DNA of 64,000 nt. Origin: Cognaticolwellia sediminilitoris. Lineage in GTDB: Bacteria; Pseudomonadota; Gammaproteobacteria; Enterobacterales; Alteromonadaceae. The stretch lies in the NCBI GenBank assembly GCA_002104535.1, contig NBOG01000007.1, positions 118,482 to 182,481 of the forward strand. The letters run 5' to 3'. The position numbers and the translations under genes are program-made. Of the stretch, positions 37,477 through 48,138 are shown in pieces. The notes beneath the pieces are model-generated. The model did no database searches. It saw nothing but the letters and a program-made list of their open reading frames with translations, and was not told where the DNA came from. Numbering within the stretch: position 1 is the stretch's first letter; the number at the start of each line of letters is the position of its first letter.

Positions 37477-39432
37477 TTACTTTTCACGGTTAACAAGGCT
37501 CGCTAAGAATGTCGCCGCTTGGTCAATATCTCGACTGCGTTTCATATCAGGTAAGCTTTTCAAAAACACTTCACCATATGGACGATTAACCAATCGATCA
37601 TCACAAATAACTAAAATACCGTTGTCATTAACATCACGTATTAAGCGCCCTACCCCTTGTTTTAAAGCAATAACCGCTTGCGGTAATTGGATCTGGGCAA
37701 AGGGGTCTTTACCTTGTCGCTTAACATCTTCGCTGCGTGCTTGTAATAACGGGTCATCAGGAGAGGCAAAAGGCAACTTATCGATGATGACACAGGTGAG
37801 TTTATCACCTCTAACATCAATGCCTTCCCAGAAACTTGCGGTAGCGAGTAAGACCGCATTATCATTTTCTACAAACTCTTCTAATAGTTTTCGTTTGCCC
37901 ATTTGTCCTTGCACCAACAACTGATTATCGATGCTCTCTGACAATAATTCAGCCACTTGGTGCATAACGCGGTAACTGGTGAAAAGCATAAAGCAGGCAC
38001 CTGCACTCGCCTCTATCAATGGTATCGCCAATTCACTTAGGGCTTTAGCACGATTTTTATCATTTGCTGCTGGTAAGTAGCGTGGGATTATAAGCTGTGA
38101 TTGCTTTGCATAGTCAAACGGACTATCAAGTAATAAGCTGGCTGAATGCTCAATGCCTAAGTGACTCGAAAAATGTTTGAATTCACCATTAACCGCCAGT
38201 GTTGCTGAAGTAAAAATCCAACCTGCACCGGAGGCTTTTACATAACTACCGAATTTATCAGCAACTGACAACGGCGTTTTATGCAACACTACATGTCTTG
38301 GCGTGGTTTCATACCAAAAACTCATGCCCATGGCGTCAACATCAGCCATGACGTCATATTGAGCTAAAAGATTAACCGCGCGATCAAAGCAGTTATCTAT
38401 CGCTTCATTTCGTGAAATACAAAGTTTAATCACTTGATATAGAAAATCTAAATCTGTTTTTAACAATGCAAATGCATGGGCAAACCTTTGCTGCTGATGC
38501 TTTTCACGCCAGTTTCCACGCTCGGGGTCATAATTAAATAACAGGCGAAACTCTTGGCTGGTTTTTAATAGTTTCTCAGCTGCTTTAGCTAACTGTTTTA
38601 CATCTGTTAACTCAGTACGGTAAACCTGTAAAACATCGCTACAAAGGTCGAGTAGTTGACGAGTAGAAAAAGCTTCACCAAAATATTCACTAGCAATGTC
38701 TGCGATTTGATGTGCTTCATCAAAGATCATCACATCAGCTTTCGGGATCAACTCACCAAAACCACTATCTTTTAATGCCATGTCAGCGAAAAACAAGTGA
38801 TGATTAACCACCACTAAATCAGCATCTATCGCCTTTTCGCGCGCTTTAATTAAATAGCAGTCATCAATATTAGGACAATCTTTTGCAAGGCAATTATCAA
38901 CAGTACTGGTAACAAAAGGGAATACTGCTGAACCTTCAGTAACATTAACCAACTCACCAATATCACCACTTTGTGTGCCGTTAGCCCAAGTTCTTACTTT
39001 GACAAAATCAGCCAAGGTTTGGGCATCAAGTTGCCCTCTCGACTGTTGATATTGTTCTAAGCGGTATAAACAAAGATAGTTTGCACGCCCTTTTAGTAAC
39101 GCTATTTGCGCGTTACTGGCGAGGGCTTTACGAATTAACGGCAGGTCTTTATGAAACAGTTGTTCTTGTAGGTTTTTAGTACCGGTAGAAATTATTATTT
39201 TCTTTTGGCCTTGATCGTCCTCAGCGGCTGATTTATTCGCTAACAACGCAGGAATTAGATAAGCAAAAGTTTTACCGGTACCTGTACCTGCTTCAACAAC
39301 CAATGAGCTATTGTTCTCAATAGCTTTAGCTACTTCCAGCGCCATATCAAGTTGGGCCTGACGTGGAGAAAAGCCATTAATCGCTTTAGCTAAAGCCCCT
39401 TGATGAGAAAACGCATGTTCAACAGCACTCAT
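37477..39432 (-). CDS. yoaA: YoaA, DinG/XPD-family DNA helicase
   Basis: A 651-residue superfamily 2 helicase. Walker A VVEAGTGTGKTFAYLIPALL, the iron-sulfur cysteines in DNCLAKDCPNIDDC, the DEAH box in MIFDEAHQIADIA, and C-terminal motifs TASFWEGIDVRGDKL and QGVGRLIRD are intact. E. coli YoaA works with HolC in repair of stalled forks. It is monocistronic on the minus strand. No LexA box was found upstream. Confidence 0.92.
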   Translation of the reverse strand: MSAVEHAFSHQGALAKAINGFSPRQAQLDMALEVAKAIENNSSLVVEAGTGTGKTFAYLIPALLANKSAAEDDQGQKKIIISTGTKNLQEQLFHKDLPLIRKALASNAQIALLKGRANYLCLYRLEQYQQSRGQLDAQTLADFVKVRTWANGTQSGDIGELVNVTEGSAVFPFVTSTVDNCLAKDCPNIDDCYLIKAREKAIDADLVVVNHHLFFADMALKDSGFGELIPKADVMIFDEAHQIADIASEYFGEAFSTRQLLDLCSDVLQVYRTELTDVKQLAKAAEKLLKTSQEFRLLFNYDPERGNWREKHQQQRFAHAFALLKTDLDFLYQVIKLCISRNEAIDNCFDRAVNLLAQYDVMADVDAMGMSFWYETTPRHVVLHKTPLSVADKFGSYVKASGAGWIFTSATLAVNGEFKHFSSHLGIEHSASLLLDSPFDYAKQSQLIIPRYLPAANDKNRAKALSELAIPLIEASAGACFMLFTSYRVMHQVAELLSESIDNQLLVQGQMGKRKLLEEFVENDNAVLLATASFWEGIDVRGDKLTCVIIDKLPFASPDDPLLQARSEDVKRQGKDPFAQIQLPQAVIALKQGVGRLIRDVNDNGILVICDDRLVNRPYGEVFLKSLPDMKRSRDIDQAATFLASLVNREK

Positions 39433-39541
39433 GGAAATTCGACAATAATAAATTTGCGCTCATTATAATCATCATAAATAAAAATAACAGGAGGAATTCA
39501 AGGTTACGAGTGTTTTGCTGTGATTACAGGCATTAAATGGA

Positions 39542-39880
39542 TTATACAAACAGGTCTAAGTGAGGTTTACCGTCTTTATCCTGAGTTATTTCAGCTTCAC
39601 TATCATCGCTATCATCAAAAATATCGATATGTTGTCCGGTATTATCGGCAGGTACCGGTGAAGCCTCAACATCAACTGATGGTTTGTCATCAGCTTCTTG
39701 TTGGCTTGATGATTTATCTTGTATCGGCTTGTTAAAAAGTACTTCTGGATTATCTTCATCATGCTCTTCATCAGCAACTTTATTAGCAACCGCCAATTTT
39801 TCCAATGCTTTAACTTTAAAATTTGAAGGTTTGATCGGTACAGGCACATAACGAGTTAATGCCGTAGTAAAAATATCCAT
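39542..39880 (-). CDS. small acidic hypothetical protein
   Basis: A 112-residue protein with a strong ribosome site (GGGAGG, 7 nt from the ATG). The first 35 residues (MDIFTTALTRYVPVPIKPSN) look folded; the rest is disordered and very acidic (Asp/Glu/Ser/Gln). No signal peptide or domain is seen. It ends about 110 bp before the yoaA start on the same strand. Unknown function. Confidence 0.6.
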   Translation of the reverse strand: MDIFTTALTRYVPVPIKPSNFKVKALEKLAVANKVADEEHDEDNPEVLFNKPIQDKSSSQQEADDKPSVDVEASPVPADNTGQHIDIFDDSDDSEAEITQDKDGKPHLDLFV

Positions 39881-40264
39881 TGATGTCCTCCCGTAGAATA
39901 TCGTTAATAAATTAAAATTTTCTTTAAATAATTTTAATAACTAAGCACTTATAAACACTTAATCTAATTACTTAAATTCGTAACTACCATTGTGCTAATC
40001 ATGACATTAATATCGGCAACACTAGCGTAACCTTTAACTTTAATGTCCCATACCTACTTAGAACACTAACCAACTAGCTTAGTTCAAAATAGCATATATA
40101 GTTCGCAATTAAGGCTTGCTCTGATTGAAAAATCAACGTAATGTAAAAGCATAAATTAAAGTAAGTACTTTAATTTATATTTAACCAAGCAAACTAAAAT
40201 TATGCGCTACAACTTAAACATAATGTACCGCTGATTAATTAAATACTAAAAGAGTAAAAAACAC
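39881..40264. other. intergenic region upstream of the his leader
   Basis: About 380 bp of AT-rich DNA separating the divergent small acidic protein gene and the his operon. It must carry the his promoter. I saw no further gene and no convincing -35/-10 pair. Confidence 0.5.
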
Positions 40265-40315
40265 ATGACTTTAAATCTGATCGCCATCCATCATCATCAC
40301 CACCATACGGATTAG
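40265..40315 (+). CDS. hisL: HisL, his operon leader peptide
   Basis: A 16-codon frame, MTLNLIAIHHHHHHTD, with six consecutive His codons (40289-40306). A terminator hairpin lies 70 bp downstream and hisG 215 bp downstream. This is the classic ribosome-mediated attenuation leader: stalling at His codons when charged tRNA-His is scarce favours an antiterminator. Confidence 0.92.
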   Translation: MTLNLIAIHHHHHHTD

Positions 40316-40384
40316 CTGCTCAGGTTTATTCGCTGAGGGGCTTTGAACCTTTCAGCGGTGTAAGATAGATAAAAATTAATTTCT

Positions 40385-40420
40385 AAACCCCCGAAAGAGT
40401 TCACCTCTCTCGGGGGTTTT
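40385..40420 (+). terminator. his operon attenuator
   Basis: A GC-rich stem AAACCCCCG (40385-40393) with CGGGGGTTT (40411-40419), an inner partly paired AAGAG/CTCTC region and a short T run. The preceding segment (40316-40380), with CAGGTTT and AACCTTTCAG, can form alternative pairings. Confidence 0.9.
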
Positions 40421-40530
40421 CGCATTTTTATGGCTTTAGAATTGTATATACATGATATTTTTTAAGCAATTTTAAGCAGATAAAAAGCGACTAAATAGTA
40501 TAAAAACTTAAATATTAATAGGAAAGTAAC

Positions 40531-41430
40531 ATGTCAACAGAACCACGTTTACGCATCGCGATGCAAAAATCAGGTCGCCTAAGCGACGATACTCAAGCGC
40601 TATTAAAGCGCTGCGGCCTCAAACTGAATGTCTCTGATCGTCGTTTACTCGCTCATGTTACCAACATGCCAATTGATATCATGCGAGTACGTAGTAGTGA
40701 TATCCCTGGTCTTGTTATGGATGGCGTTTGTGACTTGGGAATCGTCGGTGATAACACCCTTGAAGAAGCAGCATTAGAGCGAGCTTTAATGTCTCAAAAA
40801 TCAAAGTACATTCGTACTTCCGGTCTAAACTTCGGAGGCTGTCGCTTGTCAATCGCTATGCCTGAAGGCTTTAATTATCAAGGCATTAAAAGCCTTGATG
40901 GTTTACGTTTTGCAACCACCTACCCTCAACTACTTAATCGCTTTGCTAGAGATAATGGTATTAATGTTGAGTTTTGTTTATTAAAAGGCTCTGTAGAAGT
41001 TGCTCCTAGAGTCGGCTTATCTGACGGTATTTGTGACTTAGTATCAACCGGCGCAACATTAGAAGCGAATGGTTTAGTGGAAGTAGAAGAAATCTTTCGC
41101 TCTAACGCGTCATTAATACAAACCGCTGAGACTTTAGCACCTGAAAAACAAGCTATTTTGGATACTTTACTACCTCGTATTCAGGGTGTGATGAAAGCAA
41201 AAGAAAGCAAGTACATTATGCTACACGCCCCAAAAAATAAAATTGCAGAAGTCAGTGCGCTTATGCCAGGCAAAGAAACTCCAACTATACTGCCTTTAGC
41301 GGGCCGTGATGATTTAGTCGCCGTACATGTTGTCGCAACAGAAACCTTCTTTTGGGAAACCATGGAGCAACTTAATGCCTTAGGTTGTAACTCTATTCTA
41401 GTGATGCCAATTGAGAAAATGATGGGCTAA
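40531..41430 (+). CDS. hisG: HisG, ATP phosphoribosyltransferase (long form)
   Basis: A 299-residue HisG of the long type with the C-terminal ACT-like regulatory domain, so it should not need HisZ. Motifs: [49 protein letters not shown]. It catalyses the first step of histidine synthesis (ATP plus PRPP) and is normally inhibited by His. Ribosome site AGGAAAG at 40520-40526. First gene of the operon, behind the attenuator. Confidence 0.97.
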   Translation: MSTEPRLRIAMQKSGRLSDDTQALLKRCGLKLNVSDRRLLAHVTNMPIDIMRVRSSDIPGLVMDGVCDLGIVGDNTLEEAALERALMSQKSKYIRTSGLNFGGCRLSIAMPEGFNYQGIKSLDGLRFATTYPQLLNRFARDNGINVEFCLLKGSVEVAPRVGLSDGICDLVSTGATLEANGLVEVEEIFRSNASLIQTAETLAPEKQAILDTLLPRIQGVMKAKESKYIMLHAPKNKIAEVSALMPGKETPTILPLAGRDDLVAVHVVATETFFWETMEQLNALGCNSILVMPIEKMMG

Positions 41431-41533
41431 AAAATAATGCAAGGCAAATGAATTCAGCAATTAGTTTGCCACTCATTATTACCACAAATAGATAGATTAT
41501 TAATGCTAATTAAACGATCAAAAGTAGAATGAA

Positions 41534-42871
41534 ATGAAAAACGACATAATCAATTGGAAAAATTTATCCGAGGTAGAGCGCACACTCGCTTTATCGCGTC
41601 CAGCGATTAGCGAAAGCGGATTATTATCACAACAGGTCGGGAATATTCTGGCCAATGTCAGAGAATTTGGTGATAAAGCCCTGTTTGATTTAACTGAAAA
41701 ATTTGATGGCGTAAAGCTACAAACTTTACGGGTCACTATTGAACAAGTTAACGCCGCGAAAGCAAGGTTAACGCCGTCACGCTTAAAGGCAATTGAAAGC
41801 GCTTATGCCAATATTAAACGCTTTCATCAAGCGCAAATCAGCGAAGACATTCAAGTTGAAACAACGCCTGGTGTTATCTGTACATTAAAAACTGAAGCAA
41901 TAGAAAGTGTTGGTCTATATATCCCTGCGGGTAGTGCCCCTCTGCCTTCAACAGTTTTAATGCTTGGCGTGCCAGCTCAACTGGCAAATTGTCCACGTAA
42001 AGTATTAGTTTGTCCGCCAAATAAGCAGGGACAACTCGCTGATGAAATATTAGTTGCCGCATCATTATGTCAAATAGATGAAATATACAGTGTTGGTGGC
42101 GCACAAGCTTGTGCCGCATTAGCATTCGGCACTGAAACGATTGCGCCAGTAAATAAAATTTTTGGTCCTGGCAATAAATATGTCACTGAAGCAAAAAAAC
42201 AACTTTCTCAACAGGTTAATGGTTTCGCGATTGATATGCCCGCAGGTCCGTCAGAAGTACTCGTTATCGCCGACGCTAATGCAAATGCTGGTTTTGTTGC
42301 CGCCGATTTACTTTCGCAAGCTGAGCATGGTCCAGATAGCCAAGTTATCTTACTTTCTGATAGCAAAGCGCTAATCGAAGCAGTACAAACAGCATTAACT
42401 CAGCAACTAACAACGTTATCTCGTGCTGATATTGCACGCCAAGCCTTGCAACAAAGTCGCTTAATATTGACTAAAGATTTAACCCAAGCGGTAGAGGTTT
42501 CAAATGAGTACGGCCCTGAACATTTAATTGTTCAAACCGATAATGCTAAACAGCTTTTAGCTAAACTTCGAAATGCCGGCTCAATTTTTGTTGGCGCTTA
42601 TACGCCAGAATCTGCCGGTGATTATGCTAGTGGTACCAATCACGTGTTGCCAACTTATGGTTACTCTAAAGTGATTAGTAGCTTATCTTTAGCTGACTTT
42701 TCAAGGCGCTTCACCGTGCAAGAGATCACCCGTCAAGGTTTGATTAATTTAGCCGACTGTATTTATGAGCTAACTGATGCTGAAGGCTTAGATGGACATA
42801 AACGCGCGGTTTCAATTCGTTTAGAACAACCGTTGCCAAGTGCAAGTCAATTAACATCGGAGGTATCATGA
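41534..42871 (+). CDS. hisD: HisD, histidinol dehydrogenase
   Basis: A 445-residue zinc- and NAD-dependent enzyme catalysing the last two steps to histidine. Signatures: VGLYIPAGSAPLPSTVLMLG, IFGPGNKYVTEAKKQL, IDMPAGPSEVLVIAD, DLLSQAEHGPDSQ and EHL in GPEHLIV. Full length. It overlaps hisC by 4 bp (ATGA). Confidence 0.97.
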   Translation: MKNDIINWKNLSEVERTLALSRPAISESGLLSQQVGNILANVREFGDKALFDLTEKFDGVKLQTLRVTIEQVNAAKARLTPSRLKAIESAYANIKRFHQAQISEDIQVETTPGVICTLKTEAIESVGLYIPAGSAPLPSTVLMLGVPAQLANCPRKVLVCPPNKQGQLADEILVAASLCQIDEIYSVGGAQACAALAFGTETIAPVNKIFGPGNKYVTEAKKQLSQQVNGFAIDMPAGPSEVLVIADANANAGFVAADLLSQAEHGPDSQVILLSDSKALIEAVQTALTQQLTTLSRADIARQALQQSRLILTKDLTQAVEVSNEYGPEHLIVQTDNAKQLLAKLRNAGSIFVGAYTPESAGDYASGTNHVLPTYGYSKVISSLSLADFSRRFTVQEITRQGLINLADCIYELTDAEGLDGHKRAVSIRLEQPLPSASQLTSEVS

Positions 42872-43989
42872 GTATTGCACGAAAGCTTGCCCGTAAAGAG
42901 TTAATCGATATGGTGCCCTATCAGTCAGCGCGTCGACTTTTTGCCAGTGGCAATACGCCACAGGGAAAAATTTGGTTAAACGCCAACGAAGCTTCAGGCA
43001 ACGGAAATTATCAAGTAAATAGCGATAGTATTAATCGCTACCCTGACTTTCAACCAGCAAGCTTGCTCAATGCTTACAGCAATTATTGTGACTTATCAAC
43101 AGATAACATTTTAGCCACTCGTGGCGCTGATGAAGGGATAGAGTTGATCATCAGAACCTTTTGCCGTGCGTATCAAGACAGTGTACTAATTTGTCCGCCA
43201 ACTTATGGCATGTATGCAATCAGTGCTGAAAATCACGGCGCAGGGATTATAAAAGTGCCTTTAACAGCAGAGATGTCATTGAATTTAACTGACTTAACAG
43301 CACAAGTGGGTCAGGCGAAGGTGGTATTTTTATGCTCACCGGGCAACCCAACAGGCAACTTACTCTCAAAGCAAGACATCGAAGCTGCCCTTGAGTTATT
43401 TGCTGACACGGCCATTGTCGTGGTTGATGAAGCTTATATTGAATTTTGCCCTGAACAGTCAGTCGTGTATTGGCTGGATAAATACCCACATTTAGTGATT
43501 TTAAGAACACTTTCAAAAGCCTTTGCATTAGCAGGTTTACGTTGTGGTTTTACCTTAGCAAGCAGCGAAATTATTACTATGCTCAGTAAAGTCATCGCAC
43601 CGTACCCTATTTCAGCGCCTGTTGCCGATATTGCCAGTAAAGCGTTAACCAAACTAGGGCTCGAACAAATGAACATGCGGGTTCAAGATACCGGCGTTTT
43701 ACGCGCTCAATTATCAACGTGGTTAGCAGCACAATCATGGTGTAGCCAAGTATTTGCCAGTGATGCTAATTTCGTCTTATTTCGCTGTCAAAACTTAGAA
43801 TTAAAAGACTTTATTTTTGATAGCTTAGTCGCGAAAGGCATTTTAATTCGTGACCAATCAAAACAGCCAAATTTAGCCAACTGTTTACGCATTAGTATCG
43901 GCAGTGAACAAGAACTTTCATTATTGCAGCAAACTATTAGCAATAGTTTTACCACCACAGCAGCGCCAACAATGGCGAAAGAGAATTAG
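42868..43989 (+). CDS. hisC: HisC, histidinol-phosphate aminotransferase
   Basis: A 373-residue PLP-dependent class I/II aminotransferase. [11 protein letters not shown] and [20 protein letters not shown] occur in the N-terminal half, VVDEAYIEF binds the cofactor, and the PLP Lys is in [16 protein letters not shown]. It converts imidazole acetol phosphate to histidinol phosphate with glutamate as donor. One base separates it from hisB. Confidence 0.96.
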   Translation: MSIARKLARKELIDMVPYQSARRLFASGNTPQGKIWLNANEASGNGNYQVNSDSINRYPDFQPASLLNAYSNYCDLSTDNILATRGADEGIELIIRTFCRAYQDSVLICPPTYGMYAISAENHGAGIIKVPLTAEMSLNLTDLTAQVGQAKVVFLCSPGNPTGNLLSKQDIEAALELFADTAIVVVDEAYIEFCPEQSVVYWLDKYPHLVILRTLSKAFALAGLRCGFTLASSEIITMLSKVIAPYPISAPVADIASKALTKLGLEQMNMRVQDTGVLRAQLSTWLAAQSWCSQVFASDANFVLFRCQNLELKDFIFDSLVAKGILIRDQSKQPNLANCLRISIGSEQELSLLQQTISNSFTTTAAPTMAKEN

Positions 43990-43990
43990 T

Positions 43991-45061
43991 ATGAGCCAAG
44001 AAAATATTTTATTTATCGACCGCGACGGCACTTTAATCGAAGAGCCTATCAGCGATAAACAAGTCGACAGTTTAGAAAAACTAGTTTTTGAACCAAATGT
44101 TATCCCGGTACTTATCGCCTTACAGAAAAAAGGTTTGCGCTTGGTGATGGTGTCTAATCAAGACGGATTGGGTACAGCAAGTTACCCACAAAGTGATTTT
44201 GACTTACCGCATGATAAAATGATGGCCATGTTTGCCTCGCAAGGAATAACGTTTGACGATGTGCTACTTTGCCCTCATTTTGAAGCTGACAACTGTAGCT
44301 GTCGTAAACCAAAACTCGGTTTAGTCAGCGACTACTTGCAACAAGGTAAAGTCAATTTTGCGAACTCTTATGTGATTGGTGACCGTGAAACTGACATGCA
44401 ACTTGCCGCGAATATTGGTATAAAAGCCTTAAAGTATGATAGAAAATCGCTTAACTGGAATGATATTGCCGAACAGTTGTTGACACAATCGCGTACAGCA
44501 CAAGTTACCAGGACCACGAAAGAAACTGACATTAATGTTGCCATCAACCTAGATAAGGTTGGCGATATAAAAATTAACACTGGCTTAGGCTTTTTCGACC
44601 ACATGTTAGAGCAAATTGCTGCACATGGCGGTTTTAGCATGAATGTTAATGTCGATGGCGATTATCACATTGATGAACACCACAGTGTTGAAGATACCGC
44701 ATTAGCGTTAGGACAAGCGCTTAAACAAGCCTTAGGCGATAAACGCGGCATCGGTCGTTTTGGCTTTGTCTTGCCGATGGATGAATGTCGAGCCGAATGT
44801 GCAATCGACTTATCAGGTCGTCCTTGGTTAGAATTTGATGCCAAATTCACAGATAACAAAGTGGGGCAAATGTCGACCCAAATGGTTTCGCACTTTTTCC
44901 GCTCTTTAGCTGACTCAATGGCAATCACTTTGCACCTTTCTACAACAGAGGGAAATTGTCACCACCAAGTTGAAAGTTTATTTAAAGTTTTCGGCCGTGC
45001 GCTTAGACAAGCCATTGCTGTTAAAGGCGATGATTTACCGAGTACCAAAGGATGTTTGTAA
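43991..45061 (+). CDS. hisB: HisB, bifunctional histidinol-phosphatase / IGP dehydratase
   Basis: The true start is the ATG at 43991 ([18 protein letters not shown]), 1 bp after the hisC stop; the longer frame from 43904 runs inside hisC. The 356-residue protein has an N-terminal HAD phosphatase (DRDGTL; zinc-loop [17 protein letters not shown]) and a C-terminal imidazoleglycerol-phosphate dehydratase ([32 protein letters not shown]). This fusion is typical of gammaproteobacteria. Confidence 0.96.
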   Translation: MSQENILFIDRDGTLIEEPISDKQVDSLEKLVFEPNVIPVLIALQKKGLRLVMVSNQDGLGTASYPQSDFDLPHDKMMAMFASQGITFDDVLLCPHFEADNCSCRKPKLGLVSDYLQQGKVNFANSYVIGDRETDMQLAANIGIKALKYDRKSLNWNDIAEQLLTQSRTAQVTRTTKETDINVAINLDKVGDIKINTGLGFFDHMLEQIAAHGGFSMNVNVDGDYHIDEHHSVEDTALALGQALKQALGDKRGIGRFGFVLPMDECRAECAIDLSGRPWLEFDAKFTDNKVGQMSTQMVSHFFRSLADSMAITLHLSTTEGNCHHQVESLFKVFGRALRQAIAVKGDDLPSTKGCL

Positions 45062-45062
45062 G

Positions 45063-45683
45063 ATGAGTCAAAACAAGCAAACTAACTTTGTCATTGTTGA
45101 TACTGGCTGCGCAAACTTAGCGTCAGTAAAGTTTGCCGTAGAGCGTTTAGGTTTTGCGATTACTATTTCAGATGACGTAAATATCATTAAAAATGCCGAT
45201 AAAGTCATATTACCGGGTGTTGGCAGTGCTCGACACGCTATGGAAAACATAATCGCTAAAGGCTTAGTGGCAACATTACAACAACTGACACAACCAGTTT
45301 TAGGTTTTTGTTTAGGTATGCAGTTAATGGCGCGCACATCTGTTGAAGGTGCAAATGAAAATGAAGTGGTGCAATGTTTAGGGTTAATTCCTACTGACAT
45401 TACACCATTGAAAGCGCTCGATTTACGTTTACCTCATATGGGGTGGAACACCTTAACTCAGGTTAACGAGCATCCAGTTTTTGCAGGTATTAAAGCCCAA
45501 GACTATTTCTATTTTGTTCACAGTTTTGCCGCGCCAATATCAGAATATACCATCGCTCGTTGTCAATACGGCAGCGAGTTTTCTGCTGCTATTGCCAAAG
45601 ATAATTTTATCGGTTGTCAATTTCATCCTGAACGCTCTAGCGCATTGGGCAGTAAAATAATAAAAAATTTCTTGGAGATGTAA
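45063..45683 (+). CDS. hisH: HisH, imidazole glycerol phosphate synthase glutaminase subunit
   Basis: The start is the ATG at 45063, 1 bp after hisB (206 residues); an upstream open extension lies inside hisB. It is a class I glutamine amidotransferase with nucleophile Cys in VLGFCLGMQLM, and the His-Glu pair in CQFHPERSS. It supplies ammonia to HisF. Confidence 0.96.
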   Translation: MSQNKQTNFVIVDTGCANLASVKFAVERLGFAITISDDVNIIKNADKVILPGVGSARHAMENIIAKGLVATLQQLTQPVLGFCLGMQLMARTSVEGANENEVVQCLGLIPTDITPLKALDLRLPHMGWNTLTQVNEHPVFAGIKAQDYFYFVHSFAAPISEYTIARCQYGSEFSAAIAKDNFIGCQFHPERSSALGSKIIKNFLEM

Positions 45684-45686
45684 GTC

Positions 45687-46424
45687 ATGATGATCCCAGC
45701 AATCGATTTAATTGACGGTGAAGTCGTACGATTATTTCAAGGCGATTACCAACAAAAAACCAACTATCAATATACCGCTAAAGAGCGGCAACAGGCCTAC
45801 GCAAAAGCCGGTGCTACTGTCATGCACTTTGTTGATTTAGATGGCGCAAAAGACAATGCTAAACGTCAATTAACCTTACTTGAAACGCTGGTAAAACATG
45901 ACAGCATGATCATTCAAGTTGGTGGCGGCGTACGTTGTAAAGAAGACGTTGAACAACTGTTGGCACTAGGTGCAGATCGGGTAGTTATCGGCTCACTCGC
46001 CATCAAAAACCCTGAATTAGTGCAAGAGTGGCTTAAAGAGTTCGGCGCTGAAAAAATTGTTTTAGCCCTTGATGTGAAAATTGACGCACAAGGAAATAAA
46101 ACACTACCAACACATGGTTGGATAAAAGACAGTGGTGTTAATTTAGAGGCCTTATTAGATGATTACATTGCTGTGGGCTTAAGCCATGTTTTATGTACCG
46201 ACATTAGCAAGGACGGTACATTATCAGGCAGTAATGTCAGCATGTATCAAGAACTTTGTCAGCAATACCCAACAATAAAATGGCAAGCTTCAGGCGGTAT
46301 TGGCTCACTAGATGATATTAAAGCGCTAATTCCGACGGGCGTTGACGGTGTTATACTGGGCCGATCATTACTGGAAGGTAAATTTACCTTAGAGGAGGCA
46401 ATCGCATGCTGGCCAAACGCATAA
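45687..46424 (+). CDS. hisA: HisA, ProFAR isomerase
   Basis: A 245-residue TIM barrel. [20 protein letters not shown] has the catalytic Asp; [36 protein letters not shown] and [11 protein letters not shown] form the phosphate and catalytic sites. It isomerises ProFAR to PRFAR. It overlaps hisF by 19 bp. Confidence 0.96.
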   Translation: MMIPAIDLIDGEVVRLFQGDYQQKTNYQYTAKERQQAYAKAGATVMHFVDLDGAKDNAKRQLTLLETLVKHDSMIIQVGGGVRCKEDVEQLLALGADRVVIGSLAIKNPELVQEWLKEFGAEKIVLALDVKIDAQGNKTLPTHGWIKDSGVNLEALLDDYIAVGLSHVLCTDISKDGTLSGSNVSMYQELCQQYPTIKWQASGGIGSLDDIKALIPTGVDGVILGRSLLEGKFTLEEAIACWPNA

Positions 46425-47194
46425 TACCTTGCCTTGATGTTCGTGATGGTAAAGTAGTCAAGGGCGTACAGTTTCGAAATCATGAAATCATTGGTGACAT
46501 CGTACCGCTAGCGCAAAAATACGCCGAAGCGGGTGCTGATGAATTAGTTTTTTATGATATCACTGCAAGCTCAGATGACCGAGTAGTAGACAAAAGTTGG
46601 GTCAGTCGGATTGCCGAAGTTATCGACATTCCTTTTTGCGTTGCAGGCGGTATTAAAACTGAAGCAGATGCAAAACAAATCCTGATGATGGGCGCAGATA
46701 AAATTTCTATCAACTCCCCAGCGTTAAGAGATCCTAGCTTAATTTCACGCTTAGCAGATGTTTTCGGCCAGCAATGTATAGTGGTTGGTATTGATAGCTT
46801 TTTTAATCAAGACGCTAACAACGGTGCTGGTGAGTATCAAGTTTATCAATTTACCGGCGATGAAACTCGCACACAAAAAACTAAATGGCGCACGCTTGAT
46901 TGGGTTCAAGAAGTACAAAAACTCGGCGCAGGTGAAATTGTGCTTAACTGTATGAATCAAGACGGTGTTCGACAAGGTTATGACATTACGCAACTTAGCC
47001 AAGTTAGAGCTATCTGCAATGTGCCATTAATTGCTTCTGGTGGCGCTGGAGAAATATCACACTTTGTCGATGTTTTTAAACAAACCGATGTTGATGGCGC
47101 TTTAGCTGCGAGTGTTTTTCATAAAGGCATTATCGCTATGAATGAACTTAAGCAGACCCTTAAAAATGAAAAAATTGAGATCAGATTATGCTAA
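46406..47194 (+). CDS. hisF: HisF, imidazole glycerol phosphate synthase cyclase subunit
   Basis: A 262-residue TIM barrel homologous to His[21 protein letters not shown] has the catalytic Asp; [33 protein letters not shown] (second Asp) and [15 protein letters not shown] are intact. It forms a complex with HisH to make imidazole glycerol phosphate and AICAR. It overlaps hisA by 19 bp and hisI by 7 bp. Confidence 0.97.
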   Translation: MLAKRIIPCLDVRDGKVVKGVQFRNHEIIGDIVPLAQKYAEAGADELVFYDITASSDDRVVDKSWVSRIAEVIDIPFCVAGGIKTEADAKQILMMGADKISINSPALRDPSLISRLADVFGQQCIVVGIDSFFNQDANNGAGEYQVYQFTGDETRTQKTKWRTLDWVQEVQKLGAGEIVLNCMNQDGVRQGYDITQLSQVRAICNVPLIASGGAGEISHFVDVFKQTDVDGALAASVFHKGIIAMNELKQTLKNEKIEIRLC

Positions 47195-47811
47195 TTACAC
47201 AAGATAATATCGGCCAGTTGGCATGGGATAAAATGGCTGGCATGATCCCAGCGATCATTCAGCATCAAGATACCGGCGCCGTGTTAATGCAAGGATATAT
47301 GAATATTGAAGCATTAACACAAACCTTAGCTTCTGGCCGTGCTACGTTTTACAGTCGATCTAAACAAGCGCTTTGGTGTAAAGGCGAAACCAGTGGTAAT
47401 TATTTACAAGTTAGCCAAGTCGTCACTGATTGCGATCAAGACAGTTTACTTATAGCCTGCAGGCCCGATGGCCCAACTTGCCATTTAGGCACTGAGTCTT
47501 GTTTTCCAGAGCAAACCATTAGCCAACAAAATTTTCTTAGCCAGCTTGAGCAAGTGATCGCCAGCCGAAAAAATGATGCACCAGAAGATAGCTACACCGC
47601 GCATTTATTTTCACGCGGCACCACGAAAATAGCGCAAAAAGTCGGTGAAGAAGGCGTAGAAGTAGCGCTAGCAGCAGTAGCTGAAACTAAAGAAGATTTA
47701 CTTGGTGAATGTGCTGATTTGTTTTATCACACCTTAGTATTGCTGCAAGATCAAAATATTAATCTAAGTGAAGTGATGGCGGTTTTACAAACAAGACATC
47801 AACAAACATAA
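47188..47811 (+). CDS. hisI: HisIE, phosphoribosyl-AMP cyclohydrolase / phosphoribosyl-ATP pyrophosphatase
   Basis: A 207-residue fusion. The HisI domain (1-115) has [20 protein letters not shown] and the zinc cysteines in [20 protein letters not shown]; the HisE domain (about 120-207) has [14 protein letters not shown] and [17 protein letters not shown]. It carries out steps 2 and 3 of the pathway. Last gene of the operon; a terminator follows. Confidence 0.96.
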   Translation: MLITQDNIGQLAWDKMAGMIPAIIQHQDTGAVLMQGYMNIEALTQTLASGRATFYSRSKQALWCKGETSGNYLQVSQVVTDCDQDSLLIACRPDGPTCHLGTESCFPEQTISQQNFLSQLEQVIASRKNDAPEDSYTAHLFSRGTTKIAQKVGEEGVEVALAAVAETKEDLLGECADLFYHTLVLLQDQNINLSEVMAVLQTRHQQT

Positions 47812-47837
47812 TTTCAAGTGTATTCAAGATAAAGATT

Positions 47838-47876
47838 AACAAAGCTTAGTACCACAATATTGAGCTTTGTTTTTTC
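47838..47876 (+). terminator. his operon terminator
   Basis: A 9-bp stem AACAAAGCT/AGCTTTGTT with a 16-nt loop, followed by a 6-T run. From here to 48138 no gene is visible. Confidence 0.82.
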
Positions 47877-48138
47877 CTTCCTTTTAAAGCAATAAAACAA
47901 CAACTTGATTAGTTGGTAGCAGTAAAGCGCTAAATTTAACCATTGCCGCAGCTAATTAAATATCAAACTGAACTTGCTAAAGCTTTATAGATAAAAACTC
48001 AACTCTATCCATGAAACCATAACGGGTGTTTAAGTAAATTAATAAATATCGAGATTTGCCAGCAATTTTTTATATGTGCTATCTTAAACTCATCGCAATG
48101 CATTATTTTAAAAAATATCAGATGGTTAAGCAGTTACT

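Noticed and set aside
39513..39525. LexA box upstream of yoaA (CTGT and ACAG halves)
   Set aside because: The halves are only 4 bp apart instead of 8, so it does not fit a LexA site.
39586..39849. 87-codon frame overlapping the small acidic protein gene on the same strand
   Set aside because: The 39542-39880 frame has the better ribosome site and N-terminus; the other is an out-of-phase shadow.
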